A DNA stretch of 64,000 bases from Iris pallida (GCA_029216955.1 JANAVB010006999.1:1759431-1823430), one strand, 5' to 3'; positions 1 to 10,337 are shown, counted from the stretch's first letter. Notes: a model not told the origin generated them from the sequence alone. Program-made: numbers and translations.

Positions 1-51
1 TGCAAATAAGACAATAAACGAAGAAAGGACACAGAACTGCTCCGGGAGCCA

Positions 52-252
52 GGTTACAACCCTTAAACCAAACAAGGACCGGGGTTGTAACCCTTCGCCT
101 GAACAGAACTGGACCCCCGATCGTTATTGTTAAGGCAAGCACAATAAGCAGGACGATATATGATAAGATAACCATATAACTTTTCAGATAGCCAAGTTAC
201 AATCCTTAAACCAAACAAGGACCGGGGTTGTAACCCTTCATCTGAACAGAAC
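52..252. repeat. 59-bp direct repeat containing an inverted repeat
   Basis: Two nearly identical units at about 52-110 and 195-252 lie about 143 bp apart. Each contains GGTTACAACCC and, about 20 bp later, its reverse complement GGGTTGTAACC, so each could form an 11-bp hairpin (52-62 with 82-92 in the first unit; one mismatch in the second). They lie inside the left LTR. Confidence 0.7.
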
Positions 253-1001
253 TTGGTATCCCATCATTTATCGATACAAAAAATCATGTCATGTTACAAT
301 CTTGTACAGGATCAGGATAAGACTAAGCTGGAATAAACTTCATCCAATCAATCACGGCCAATCAAGAGTACGGCTTGATACTTTTAACTAACTAGGGTTA
401 ACACAGGCCTAGTTACTAGCAAGATGCAATGAGATTATCCCAACAGCCACAAGCCCTGCAGACCATCCGGTTATCCAGGTTGAACGTTTATGAAGAATGC
501 AACACGTGACTGTGTGCTGGAAATGTGCCCTACTCGTCGGTAGGCTACAAGTCCACTGAATGCGCCCAGATAACGGGATTGCCTGTAGCTGGGAATCCCT
601 TCATGACTACTAAATTATTCTAGTTAATTAACCTTAGTCAATTTCAGTAGGTACCCCTGACCGTGGTACTCAGGGATCCCCATTCTAGACATGATGCAAG
701 ATAGTACTGGTTTATTTGTACAAACACAATCGTCCACGGTGTCCAGGTCCTTCATACTTGTCATGTCAGGCTACTGTCATAACAGTATGTCGAGATATAT
801 CATGTCAATTTACTTGTCAAGAGTGCGCCACAGCGGGCCACTATCGTGTTCTATTTTTACCTTATCATAAATATAAAAAACTTGCATAAAATAACTAGTG
901 ACATATTCTTGAAGCCAAGGAAAAGATCTACAACTTTCATGTTTTGAGTTTTTCAAGATTCTAGCTACAAAACAACTTAAACAGGCAAAAACAGTGAATT
1001 C

Positions 1002-1294
1002 CTGCACAATCGGCGCATGAGATTTCTGCACAATCGGCGCATGAGATTCCTGCACCAATTGGCGCATGGGATTCCTGCGCAATCGGCGCATGGGATTCCT
1101 GCACCAATCGGCGCATGGGATTCCTGCGCAATCGGCGCATGGGATTCCTACACAATCGGCGCATGGGATTCCTGCACCAATCGGCACATGAGATTCCTGC
1201 ACAATCGGCGCATGGGATTCCTGCGCAATCGGTGCATGGGATTCCTGCACCAATCGGCGCATGAGATTCCTGCACCAATCGGCGCATGGGATAC
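1002..1294. repeat. 24/25-bp minisatellite, about 12 units
   Basis: About twelve tandem units share the core CGGCGCATGRGATTCCTGC. They differ mainly in the linker (CACAATC, CACCAATC or CGCAATC), which switches the unit between 24 and 25 bp. Degenerate GCGCATG copies continue to about 1440. There are no spacers between units, so it is not CRISPR-like. It lies inside the left LTR. Confidence 0.9.
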
Positions 1295-2065
1295 TCACAT
1301 TGCGTCTTCAATACATGCGCGTAGGGAACCTACGCGCATGACACGCTCGGAGTTAAGGGATGCGTTGCCGGGACTTCACGGCACATGGCCTCCCGGCGCA
1401 TGGCCTCCCGGGCGCATGAGGTTCCCGGCGCATGGGGTTCATCGTCCCCAAACAGCAAGTTCAGCCATGAAGTTTCTAAAAACTTGCCATGGCCATAACT
1501 TCCTCATCCGGAGTCGAAATCAAGCGAAACAAAAGCTAAAACTGAAGGAAATTGAATTCTCTACAGCATAGAACTATTAGTTTTTGGAAATACCAAGTTT
1601 TTAGAGATCAAAACCAAGAAAACTAAACAAGAAGGAACTTAAAACTTAGATCTACAAAAATATAACCATAAAAATGGAAAATGCCAAGTTCTAAAGTATC
1701 TTAGAATCAAATAAGGAAGAGAATGGAACAATAAAACTTTGGAATCCATCATGAAGCAAGTTTGCACTTGCCTAAGCTCTCTCTCTGCCTGGTAGGTGGA
1801 AGTGTAAATGGTGGAGAAGAAGAAGTGAAGGAGAAGACTAATGAAGAGAGAGAGAGAGTTAGGTGGAAATATAAATGAGGGGGGTAGTGGTAGGTGGGGG
1901 GTTTTCTTTTGGTTCATGATGAACCCAAAAGCAAACCAAACCAAGCTAAGCCGAACCAAGCTAAGCCATATCCAATGACATTCCAAAATAACCATACAAG
2001 AAAATACGCAATACGAGTCAAGAATACGTATACCAAGATACGTAATACGAACTATAGGCATTACA

Positions 2066-3155
2066 TATATTGCACAAAAGACTCCATCATAGTTTAAAGA
2101 AATTAGGTAGCACAGAAACATGATTAAAGAAATTAAAACATAAATTGGGTAGCATAGACACATGATTAAAGAAATTAAAACATCCACAAAATAGATTGAT
2201 TGATAGTTGGTAAGAACAACTTTTTTCTTCGTTTGATGGGATGTAAAGAACAGAAACAAAGAACAGAAGCAAAAAAAACTGAGCGTGTATATGTTTGATC
2301 AATAATCTTCATCATATTATAAATTATCAGCAAGTACAGATGCTAATATTGAAGCTTCTCCAGCTACTTCAGTAAAAACAAATGGATCTTCGTAAGCGTC
2401 GACTTCGTGGCTTAATCTTTTAGGTGATTCTAAAACAATATGCCAATTATCCCTTGTTTCATCTTTGCAATAGAAGACTTGAGATGCTTGAGAAGCATGA
2501 ATGAACGGCTCATCTGCTTCACTTGTATTTGTCATGAACCTCCCAAATTGACAAAAACCAAATTTGTTTCTGGATCCACCACACATCCATTTACTTTGTC
2601 TTCTACACGCACCCAATCACAATAGAAGACTGTTTGGTTAAAGTCATAGTAATCCAGTTCAAGAATTTGTTTGACAATGCCATAATAAGTCACTTCATCA
2701 TCCTTAAAATTGGAAGAACTAGATTTGGATCTACAACTTGTTTCAGCTTTCATGGAAACCCCACTATTTTGTGTGGTCAAGTTCAATTCTGAATCAGCTG
2801 TATAAAAAACATATCCATTTACCGCATACGCATTATACGTTACGGCCTCAAAATTTGGACCATTTACAAGCCTCTTAAAATGAGTCATTTCTTCCTTCTC
2901 AAGTTGTCCTCTTAACTAAGGAATATAGTCCATGATCTTATTTGTTTGCTGCCTTACTCTTTGATGTTTTCCACTAGGTCGATTATCCTTTACGTACGTT
3001 TGATATTTCCTGTGAATACATATGCAGTAAGTCTTTAAATTATACATTTATGTAATAAATATATCATAATTTATACATATAATTGCGTTGAAGTGTTACT
3101 TACTCCTCCTATTTATCATTTTCAGGAGAATGCGACAAAACCCATTTACGCACTT
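2066..3155 (-). pseudogene. CACTA tnpD 3' fragment (DUF4216 region), copy 1
   Basis: This is the C-terminal part of a tnp2-type CACTA transposase. The minus-strand reading 2888-2317 contains the DUF4216 signature YDWVRVEDKVNG-like segment followed by an acidic tail. A one-base deletion near 2550, relative to copy 2 at 57388-58478, breaks the frame. An upstream intron like the one in copy 2 is also present (about 3014-3109). The fragment is cut on the left by an LTR and on the right exactly where the CACTACC terminus of CACTA-1 begins. It is about 96-97% identical to copy 2 by eye. It cannot encode a working transposase. Confidence 0.8.
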
Positions 3156-3440
3156 CACTACCAAAATAAGTCATATCAGCGACAAAATTAGCGACGTCAA
3201 CGTAAAACGTCGCTAGTATTTTTGGAATTAGCGGCGCCAATAGTAAATGTCACAATACGTCGCTGATAGCGATAAACAGCGACATATTGCGACTACCTTT
3301 AGTGTAATAAAAACCAACGTCGTTGATATGTCGGAAAACGTCGCCAGTTTTATTAGTTCAGCGACGTTTAGCGTCGCAAAACTTATGGCATCGCAGAATA
3401 TTAGAAATATATCGACGCTTTACGACGTATTTACAGACGT
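3156..3440. repeat. CACTA-1 left terminus and subterminal CGACGT repeats
   Basis: After CACTACC the sequence holds more than ten GCGACG/ACGTCGC motifs in both orientations within about 280 bp. In En/Spm elements such arrays are bound by the TNPA protein; that role here is inferred from position and the matching array at the right end. Confidence 0.75.
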
Positions 3441-4246
3441 CGCTAACTTGCTGCTAATAGGGTTCCTCGGTTCGATTTTTCATTTCTCCCTCTCACCAAA
3501 TATTTTGTTCCCGCCCATCTTCCTCCGACCTCGACGACAGCCCGATCCCCTTCCCCCCGGCGCCGCTCAAACCCCTTTCCTCCGTCTCCGGTCGACGCCC
3601 CTCCTCCTCCTCCTCCACCGCGAGCCCCTTCTCCTCCTCCACCGCGAGATCCACCTCCTCCACCACCGAACTTGTCCTCCTCCTCCTCCTCCTCCTCCAC
3701 CACCGCGAGCTCCTCTAAAGGTAAACCCTAACCCTAATTGCGGTGTTTTTCGTGTCCAAAATGGACACGGAGACACATTACGACCATGTGTTCACTGATA
3801 CACTGTGTTCGTGAGGTTTTGGACACTTTGTGTCTATTTGTTGGACACATGGACACCCCCAAGCATGCATATATATGTATTTCACCTCTGTACACTTAAT
3901 CTCCTACTTACACTTGTGTATTTTCGTATTAATTTGGATTTGCATATTGGATTTGGGTTTCGATATAGTGTTTGATACATTGTTTCACCTTGCAACATTC
4001 CTACACTTAGAGACGTTTAGTACACAACTAATTATTTTATCCTAGTTCGCAAGTGTACTTTTAGGTAATCTAGGTATATTAGTTTACCAATATCCCCAAT
4101 GGCCGGAGATTTTAAGGATCGCTGCATTGCAAAAAATGATAGCAACACCTACTTGGAAAATAACAAACCACTATGCAAGAATCAAGACAAAAAGAAAATG
4201 GTATTTTATGGTGACTTTGTCACCAGAAAAAATTCCAGTATATATT
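3441..4246. other. CACTA-1 leader, non-coding
   Basis: No gene is supported. The segment holds a CT-rich stretch with CTC triplets (3595-3710), a telomere-box-like AAACCCTAACCCTAA (about 3723) and an 8-bp-arm palindrome (3751-3758 with 3762-3769, arms CGTGTCCA/TGGACACG). Several further GGACAC copies follow. It ends at the Tat-1 target duplication ATATT (4242-4246). Confidence 0.6.
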
Positions 4247-5202
4247 TGTAGGCCTCAAAAATGAAGTCACGCTGAGTTGATCAGAACAAGTCACGCAGAG
4301 TGATCCGAGAAGCAGCACAAAAGATACGCTAAGTTCTGCCTGTCCATCTCCTTTAGAAATCACGCAGAGACAGCTCAGCCATACGTCAGAATCATAATAA
4401 CTGACAACACAGCAGTCGAGAAACGTCTCCTCGTATGCCACGTATGCACAGAACTCGAGAGATCATCGCCGTCTTTTGCGTGATTTTCGAAATCTTCCTT
4501 AGCAAGACTCACTCTTCACCAAGTTGGCGTGACTTTGGGTCTTATCTTCATTTAATGCGGCTGACAATATAATCAATGTCAGAGATTTTGTGTCAGACGA
4601 AGCGTGCCAAATCAAGACAGCTGGCGGTTTGCGTGGATTCTGAACCTTCTCCTTTCTCAAGTTTGCGTGGATTTTTGAGTTATTCTTCTCAAAGCCTGCG
4701 TGAATTCTGAAGTATTCTTCTTCAAAGCTTGCGTGGATTTCGCCTTCAACGAGTCTGCGTCAACGAAACTGCGTGGATTTTTGCCTTCAGCAAGATAGCG
4801 TGGATTTCATTTCAACTGGAGTACGTGGCAGCCATGCCACCGATCTCTCTCTCGCGTGCCCAGTAACTTGTACATGACCCATGCACTAATGCCATGTGTC
4901 CAACAGTTACGGGCCACGTCCAGTAACTACTCACTAACCCTGCGTGTATTTAGAGTCTGCGTGACTTTTCAAATGCACCAGTGGTGAGGTAGTTATCTTT
5001 TCAGTTACTGTTTTGACTCTATAAATAGAGTTCTTTTTTCTCATTCATTGTACAGAGACATTGATATCTACTGTCAAAATTTTGAGAGCTTTTCTTCTTC
5101 GCATAGTCCAAGGGATAAAGCGATCGTCTTCTAGATCGGATTCCTACAGTTGTAATTTTCCCAGAAACACAACAAATAAAGAGAATTTTTTTATGGAAAA
5201 CA
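4247..5202 (+). repeat. Tat-1 5' LTR
   Basis: It begins TGTAGGCC and ends GGAAAACA. It is crowded with CACGC/GCGTG motifs (about fifteen by eye, often as TGCGTGGATTT or AGTCACGC). A TATA box (CTATAAATAG) sits at 5019-5028. The same LTR recurs at 17023-17978. Confidence 0.95.
5019..5028 (+). promoter_or_regulatory. Tat-1 LTR TATA box
   Basis: CTATAAATAG lies 175 bp before the LTR end; transcription should start about 30 bp downstream. The bases on each side (ACT and AGT) extend the box into a longer palindrome. The 3' LTR copy is at 17795-17804. Confidence 0.75.
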
Positions 5203-6689
5203 AATTGGCGACTCTGCTGGGGACAACCATCTCCTCTTCTGAGATGGTAACAACTCAATGCGACACTTCGTCAATCGGCTCGACGAAGAAGGTGATGACG
5301 ATCAAATTCGATCAACTCGCCTATGAAGAAATGTAGCGGGCTAAGGGTGGCAAGCCCATTCCAGCCTCCATCATCACTGCCAAGTCGAAGGGACACTCTG
5401 TCTATGTCCCTAAGAATCAGTTGGCAGTCAATGGTGAAGTCTCTGCCACAGTGTCTACTCCTAACACTGGCAAGAACTCCACTGCAAGCACGCACACTCT
5501 TGTGCGCTCGAAGATGACAGTAACTAAAAGTCACGTTGACAGTACTGGCTCCTTAGTCGAATCTGTTCCAGCGTGCAAATTCAATTCTAAAAGTCACGCT
5601 GACAGTACTGGCTCCTTAGCCGAATCTGTTCCAGTGTGCAAATTCAACTCTAAAAGTCACGCTGACAGTACTGGCTCCTTAGCCAAAGCTGTTCCAGTGT
5701 ACAAATTTAACTCTAAAAGTCACGCTGATAGTACTGGCTCCTTAGCCAAATCTATTCCAGTGTGCAATCCCATATTCAAAAGTCACGCTGACAGTACTGG
5801 CTCCTTAGCCAAATCTGTTCCAGCGTGTAATTCTAAAATCAAAAGTCACGCTAACAGCTCTGGTTCTTTAACCAAGTCTGTTTCAGCGTGTATTTCATCA
5901 GAGAAGAATAACTCCTTAGTTATCTCTTCTTCTTCACCGAGTTCTACTAGAACTGGGGGTGGTCTTCCACACAAAGTCCCTTCGAAAGGGAATAACTCTT
6001 TAGTTGTTTCTTTTGCTCCTGTAGTTTTTACTCCAGGAACAGCTTTGACTGATACTTTTGTTAGTCAAAGGAAAGAAGATGGTCTTTTGACTACTCTTCC
6101 TTCTGGACATTCTATGTCTCAACATCTGAATGAGTCTAAGAAGAAACATTCCTTAATATCTTCTTCTTTGATTTCTTCAAATTGGGCACAAAATCTGTCC
6201 ATTAAAGAGGGTCTGTTACCAACTCCTAATCAAGGGAGTGGTTTAACTCTTCATTCTCTGCAAATATCCAGATCAATGGAAGGAAAACTCCATGTTTCCA
6301 AAATTAATATGTTACCTTCTACTGATTTAAAAACAAAACTCAGCACTTCTGGTGTTAAGAAACCATACCAATTGGATATGAAGATAAAAGATCCAGATGC
6401 AGAGTATGCAATAAATTATGTGGCTCACATTAATCACTCTTTGTATAATCAAGAGCCATCAAGACCCAAGAACAGGAAGTATATTCCTCAATCTTCACAA
6501 ACAGATTTACGGGAATATCTTCAACAGAAGAGAAGGAGTAATTCTATATCAAAGGAACATGCTGAATGTGACTTCTATCCAAGAGTCATAATTCAGTGCA
6601 GATGTGAATCAACAGTTCAAGACCATGGTGATCATGAATGTGACTTCCAGCCAAGAGTCACAATGCAATACAGATGTCAAAATAAATGA
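5193..6689 (+). CDS. Tat-1 ORF1, upstream of gag, with an in-frame TAG
   Basis: An ORF of unknown function before gag, as in other Tat/Ogre elements. The frame opens at ATG 5193 in the LTR, runs through the primer site (LATLLGTT), and meets TAG at 5334-5336 after 47 codons. It then stays open to 6689. The main part is rich in Ser, Thr and Lys and has six tandem repeats of about 22 residues (about 5520-5890) built on KSHADSTGSLAKSVPVC. A C-terminal segment around TDLREYLQQKRR resembles the Tat-2 ORF1 C terminus (SDLCELLMQKRK), so the ORF is under some constraint. No catalytic motif, signal peptide or membrane segment is seen. If the TAG is real, the first 47 codons may act as a separate leader ORF; otherwise this is a 498-codon frame with one nonsense mutation. 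Confidence 0.7.
5206..5224 (+). other. Tat-1 primer binding site (tRNA-Arg)
   Basis: TGGCGACTCTGCTGGGGAC begins three bases after the LTR and matches the complement of a plant tRNA-Arg 3' end with about one mismatch. tRNA-Arg priming is known for Tat/Ogre elements. The site lies inside an open reading frame that starts at ATG 5193. Confidence 0.85.
5520..5890 (+). repeat. Six tandem 66-69-bp repeats in Tat-1 ORF1
   Basis: Each unit starts AAAAGTCACGCTGACAGTAC (small changes) and most contain CAGCGTG or CAGTGTG near the end. CACGC/GCGTG is the motif that crowds this element's LTR. Confidence 0.9.
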
Positions 6690-6722
6690 CAGTCTGTCTT
6701 TAATAGGATTCAGTATGAACCT

Positions 6723-9700
6723 ATGCCTGATGAAGATGAGCCTTTGTTTGCCTCTGTCAATATGACTTTTCGGGACATCGAGGGTAGAGTTGATAGTCCA
6801 GATGGAGTATATAGAAACACCAGAGCAAGAGTCCTGGCTTCTAGTCAAAAAAATTTGATCCCTGAAATTGATTCTGAATTTCTTGGAGAATCTAACTTCC
6901 CACCTCTTCCTACTGGGGGTAATTCTCCTATAGTTGACTTTGATACACGAAGCAATGATTCAGAGCGTACAACATCTACTAGTTCATCAATAATCCCTCA
7001 TACAGTCACGACTTACACGGTTGATGGGAATACTGATGAACCTTCTTCTTCCCTGACTCCTCAAGATCAAAGAATTGCTTCTTTGGAACAGCAAATGAAG
7101 TCTATGACTGACACAATGAAGTCAATGTATGAATTCATGACAGCTCAGTTGCAAAATCGACAGACTGTATCAGATGCCATACCAGTTGATACTGATATAA
7201 GTCCAGTACAAGTTCCTCCAGCAGTACAATCTAATACTCCTGGACCTGCTCAACCAAATCCTAGTCTCTCTGGAGCTGGGGGTAGTGCTTACAATGCTGT
7301 TCCTCCTCCCAACTATTCTCTACAAGCCACAACTCCACAATCTTCGGGAGTTGTCTCTGAAGAATTGAAAAATCTCAAAACTCAATTCGTGGCATTCAAA
7401 CAGAAGGATGGTTTACAAAGGTTAGGCATCAAGCAGCCTTATCCGATAGAATGGAAGCAAGTATCATATCCTCCTAAATACAAGCCTCCTACTATCTCAT
7501 TCTATGATGGAACCACTTCTCCAAGTCAGTTTATCAATCACTTTGAAGTGATGACTGATCAACTACAACCAAGTGATGCCCTCTTTACTCGGGTATTTAT
7601 TGGATGTCTCAAGGGAACGGCTTATGAATGGTATAGAAGTCTCCCAGATGGGAGTATTACCTCATTTGCTGGTTTCAAACAGATGTTTCTTGAAAGGTTC
7701 TATGAAGGGCTTAATGACATGACTATGTCTTCTCTTATTAGAATCAAGCAGAAAAATAATGAATCTACAGAGGAATACATTGAACGGTTTCGAAGAGAAG
7801 CTCTGAAGATGCCTCTTGGAACTCCTGATGCTGTCACCATTGACACGTACAAATCAAACTTGTTGCCAATCATCAGTATGTGGACAGGGTCCACTCAATT
7901 TCAAGATTGGCCTTCCTTCATAGTCAGTGCTAAAGCTGCAGAAATCAGTGCTGAAACCTTCAAAGGTTTAGGAGTGCAGATGACTCCTAAAGAAACAGGA
8001 CAAGGTGCTAACAATAAAAATAATGCTCGCAAAGGAAAAGAAACTCTTGAAGTTAATCTTCAGAGCAAAGATGCATCAAATGTTCAAACTCCTGCCTCTA
8101 AAACTCAACAATCAAGAACACCTCGCCCCAGAGAAGAATATTCTTTTGATGACGACGATGTCCTTGGTATCTTTGAATGTCTGCTGAAAGGTAATAAAAT
8201 ACAATTACCAGAGATCAAGAAACCTGATGAAGCTGGTAAGACAGATCATCCTAAATACTGTCCATATCACAGAATGCTGGGTCATACAATTCGTACATGT
8301 TATGTATTGAAAGGAAAGATCCAAGAAATGATTAAATCTGGAGCTATCTCTCTTACTCCAAAAGAGAAGACCGTCACCTCCAACGTCGTCTCTATGCAAT
8401 TTGGAAATTTCCCTCCTCAACTCCTTGAAAGTGGGATTGTTCCTATTCCCAAGGCAACTCTTGACATAGTGAATCTTCCTCCTCCACAGTCTAAAGGATT
8501 AGTGCCAATCACTTTGGAAACAGAGAAAATCATATGGATCCATCCTGATCTAGTGGCAGATTTTGAATCGCCTTCTCCTCAAAAGATTTCTTCTCAAAAA
8601 TCCAAGAAGGCTGGAAAGATCAAGTCATGTCATATGACTTCTCTTGGGTCTACCTCTGACACAGAGCCAAAAGACAAAGAAGAAGCACTTGTTAGTGCTA
8701 CTCGAACGGGGAAACCTTACCTAAAGGATTATTCTAAAAATCCTGAAGATCCTACTGATAGCCCTTCAGATGCTAAAGATGCTCCTAATGTTCCTCCCGA
8801 AGAAGAACCATCTACTGAACCTGTTCCTCCCAAGCCTACGGCTCTGGAGAAAGGCAAACAACAGGCTCGGTTTGATAAGCCAATCAAGAAGTCTTCTCCT
8901 CTTGGACTTCAGAAGCCTTACAACTTCGACATTTTGGCTCAGCTTGCTAATACTCCCGCTAGAATGTCCCTTTTTGAACTTCTACGTCTTTTTAAAGAGA
9001 CTCGGGAGACGTTAAGTGAAGCACTTCTACAAGCTGACTCTTGTCTTGCACAATTGAAGAAGCCGGATGCGGAACCTGCCACTTGCTTACATTGCAACAG
9101 TGTACTGGAGATTATCCCAAATATCACCTTTACACAAGACGACATGTTACTGGAGGATAATCGACATGACCGACCTCTCTACTACACTGGTTATATTGAT
9201 ACGATGAAGATAGATCGTATTCTCATTGACCCAGGGTCTGCTATAAGCATAATGCCAAAGAGTTTGTTGGATGAACTAAAAATCCCTCTTCACAAGCTCT
9301 CCAAGACGGTTACTACTATCTTGGGATTCAATCAAAGCCGAAGTGAGCCTTTGGGAAAGATTCATCTGAAGCTTCAGATAGGTGATTTCAGATCTAAAGT
9401 CACTTTCTATGTGATCGAGATCGCGGGATCCTATAATCTTCTTCTGGGGAGGCCCTTTCTTCATAAAAATAATGTGGTGCCCTCTACTCTTCATCAATGT
9501 TTTAAATACATTGATAGCAATGGAAGAGTACAAAAAGAAGTTGCTGATATAAATCCCTTCCATAGGGTTGAAGCTTATTTCAATGATTCCCGAATGTACA
9601 AAGAAGAGTATACAAGGATCATACAAGCTATGGAGAAAGAAGATGCACAAAGTGAGACTTTAATAATCCCTATTAAATGTCGAACTACTCAGCAACAATC

Positions 9701-10241
9701 TCCTAAACCCTCTGGAGAAGATTCTTTCATCATTCCAGTGAGTGGACGGATCTCTCCGTTACCTCAGTCATCTACTCAGAATACACTGATCATTCCTGTC
9801 AGTGGGTGTACTACAGTTCCTGTACCTTCACAAGATACTCTGCTAATTCCAGTTGGAGGGCGGACTACTCTTCCTACTCAAACTTCAAGGGAGCTCACCT
9901 CTTCTGAGCCATTTGTTATCGATCTTAATCGAAACAAAGCTTCTTCTTCTTCTCCCCCTTTAGTCATTGACTTGGCTAAAATCTCTAAGGCTCAGCCTTC
10001 TCCCAATGTAAATATTGCTGCTTTTAAATTTAATGAAAAGTCTCCACCTTTGCAGTACGTTGATGTGTGTAATTATGTTCATAGTTATTTACATCTGTTA
10101 GATGACTTGAACACAATAACCATAGGAGTTGTACAGACTGTTCATACAGATGTATCTCTAGAACCTGTACAATCTTCATACTTTCTAGTTCCCAGCAGAA
10201 AGCCAGGAGACATTCCAATATTCTTCTACAAAGGACCTTAA
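6723..10241 (+). CDS. Tat-1 Gag-protease polyprotein
   Basis: 1172 residues from ATG 6723. Gag provides the particle protein and the protease cuts the polyprotein. A coiled-coil-like stretch near residues 115-145 is followed by a retrotransposon Gag domain (about 255-370, with FIGCLKGTAYEWYRSLP and IERFRREALKMP). A variant zinc knuckle of form CX2HX4HX4C (CPYHRMLGHTIRTC) lies near residue 515. The retropepsin is near residues 825-940; its active site reads IDPGSA, with LLLGRPFL at its end. The tail has three repeats of the form IIPVSGR. TAA at 10239 ends the frame, but the same frame stays open afterwards into RT. The matching place in Tat-2 has no stop, so this TAA is either a recent mutation or removed or read through in the RNA. 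Confidence 0.92.
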   Translation: MPDEDEPLFASVNMTFRDIEGRVDSPDGVYRNTRARVLASSQKNLIPEIDSEFLGESNFPPLPTGGNSPIVDFDTRSNDSERTTSTSSSIIPHTVTTYTVDGNTDEPSSSLTPQDQRIASLEQQMKSMTDTMKSMYEFMTAQLQNRQTVSDAIPVDTDISPVQVPPAVQSNTPGPAQPNPSLSGAGGSAYNAVPPPNYSLQATTPQSSGVVSEELKNLKTQFVAFKQKDGLQRLGIKQPYPIEWKQVSYPPKYKPPTISFYDGTTSPSQFINHFEVMTDQLQPSDALFTRVFIGCLKGTAYEWYRSLPDGSITSFAGFKQMFLERFYEGLNDMTMSSLIRIKQKNNESTEEYIERFRREALKMPLGTPDAVTIDTYKSNLLPIISMWTGSTQFQDWPSFIVSAKAAEISAETFKGLGVQMTPKETGQGANNKNNARKGKETLEVNLQSKDASNVQTPASKTQQSRTPRPREEYSFDDDDVLGIFECLLKGNKIQLPEIKKPDEAGKTDHPKYCPYHRMLGHTIRTCYVLKGKIQEMIKSGAISLTPKEKTVTSNVVSMQFGNFPPQLLESGIVPIPKATLDIVNLPPPQSKGLVPITLETEKIIWIHPDLVADFESPSPQKISSQKSKKAGKIKSCHMTSLGSTSDTEPKDKEEALVSATRTGKPYLKDYSKNPEDPTDSPSDAKDAPNVPPEEEPSTEPVPPKPTALEKGKQQARFDKPIKKSSPLGLQKPYNFDILAQLANTPARMSLFELLRLFKETRETLSEALLQADSCLAQLKKPDAEPATCLHCNSVLEIIPNITFTQDDMLLEDNRHDRPLYYTGYIDTMKIDRILIDPGSAISIMPKSLLDELKIPLHKLSKTVTTILGFNQSRSEPLGKIHLKLQIGDFRSKVTFYVIEIAGSYNLLLGRPFLHKNNVVPSTLHQCFKYIDSNGRVQKEVADINPFHRVEAYFNDSRMYKEEYTRIIQAMEKEDAQSETLIIPIKCRTTQQQSPKPSGEDSFIIPVSGRISPLPQSSTQNTLIIPVSGCTTVPVPSQDTLLIPVGGRTTLPTQTSRELTSSEPFVIDLNRNKASSSSPPLVIDLAKISKAQPSPNVNIAAFKFNEKSPPLQYVDVCNYVHSYLHLLDDLNTITIGVVQTVHTDVSLEPVQSSYFLVPSRKPGDIPIFFYKGP

Positions 10242-10337
10242 AATCCTTCTGATCTTGAAGATGATGACAAAAATGATGATACTGGAAGATTACAACTACG
10301 TCGTTATAGTCAGCAATCTAGAGACATCATCAAAAAT

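Larger units (their letters stand above)
1..2065 (-). mobile_element. Partial LTR of a minus-strand retrotransposon
   Basis: The right edge at 2065 reads TGTAATGCC on the minus strand, a typical LTR start, and is followed by TATAT (2066-2070). The related copy near 57388 has TATATATTGC here without an insertion, so an LTR inserting at this point explains the break. A TATA-like element (ATTTATATTT) lies near 1875 on the minus strand, about 190 bp inside the LTR. The left end is outside the window, so LTR length (over 2 kb) and whether it is solo or part of a full element cannot be seen. A length above 2 kb suggests a chromovirus-type LTR, but this is inference. No coding region is supported here; the ORFs are chance frames through the minisatellite. 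Confidence 0.55.

Noticed and set aside
1002..1294. CRISPR-like array
   Set aside because: Units are directly adjacent with no spacers, and the context is a plant LTR.
1017..1571. 184-codon ORF through the minisatellite (and minus-strand counterparts)
   Set aside because: Frames arise from the repeat having no stops; no independent coding evidence.
3721..3737. Telomeric repeat
   Set aside because: Only two partial CCCTAA units; this is the common telo-box-like word of plant 5' leaders.
3247..3798. 183-codon ORF at the left end of CACTA-1
   Set aside because: Runs from subterminal repeats into CT-rich sequence; low-complexity protein and no family.
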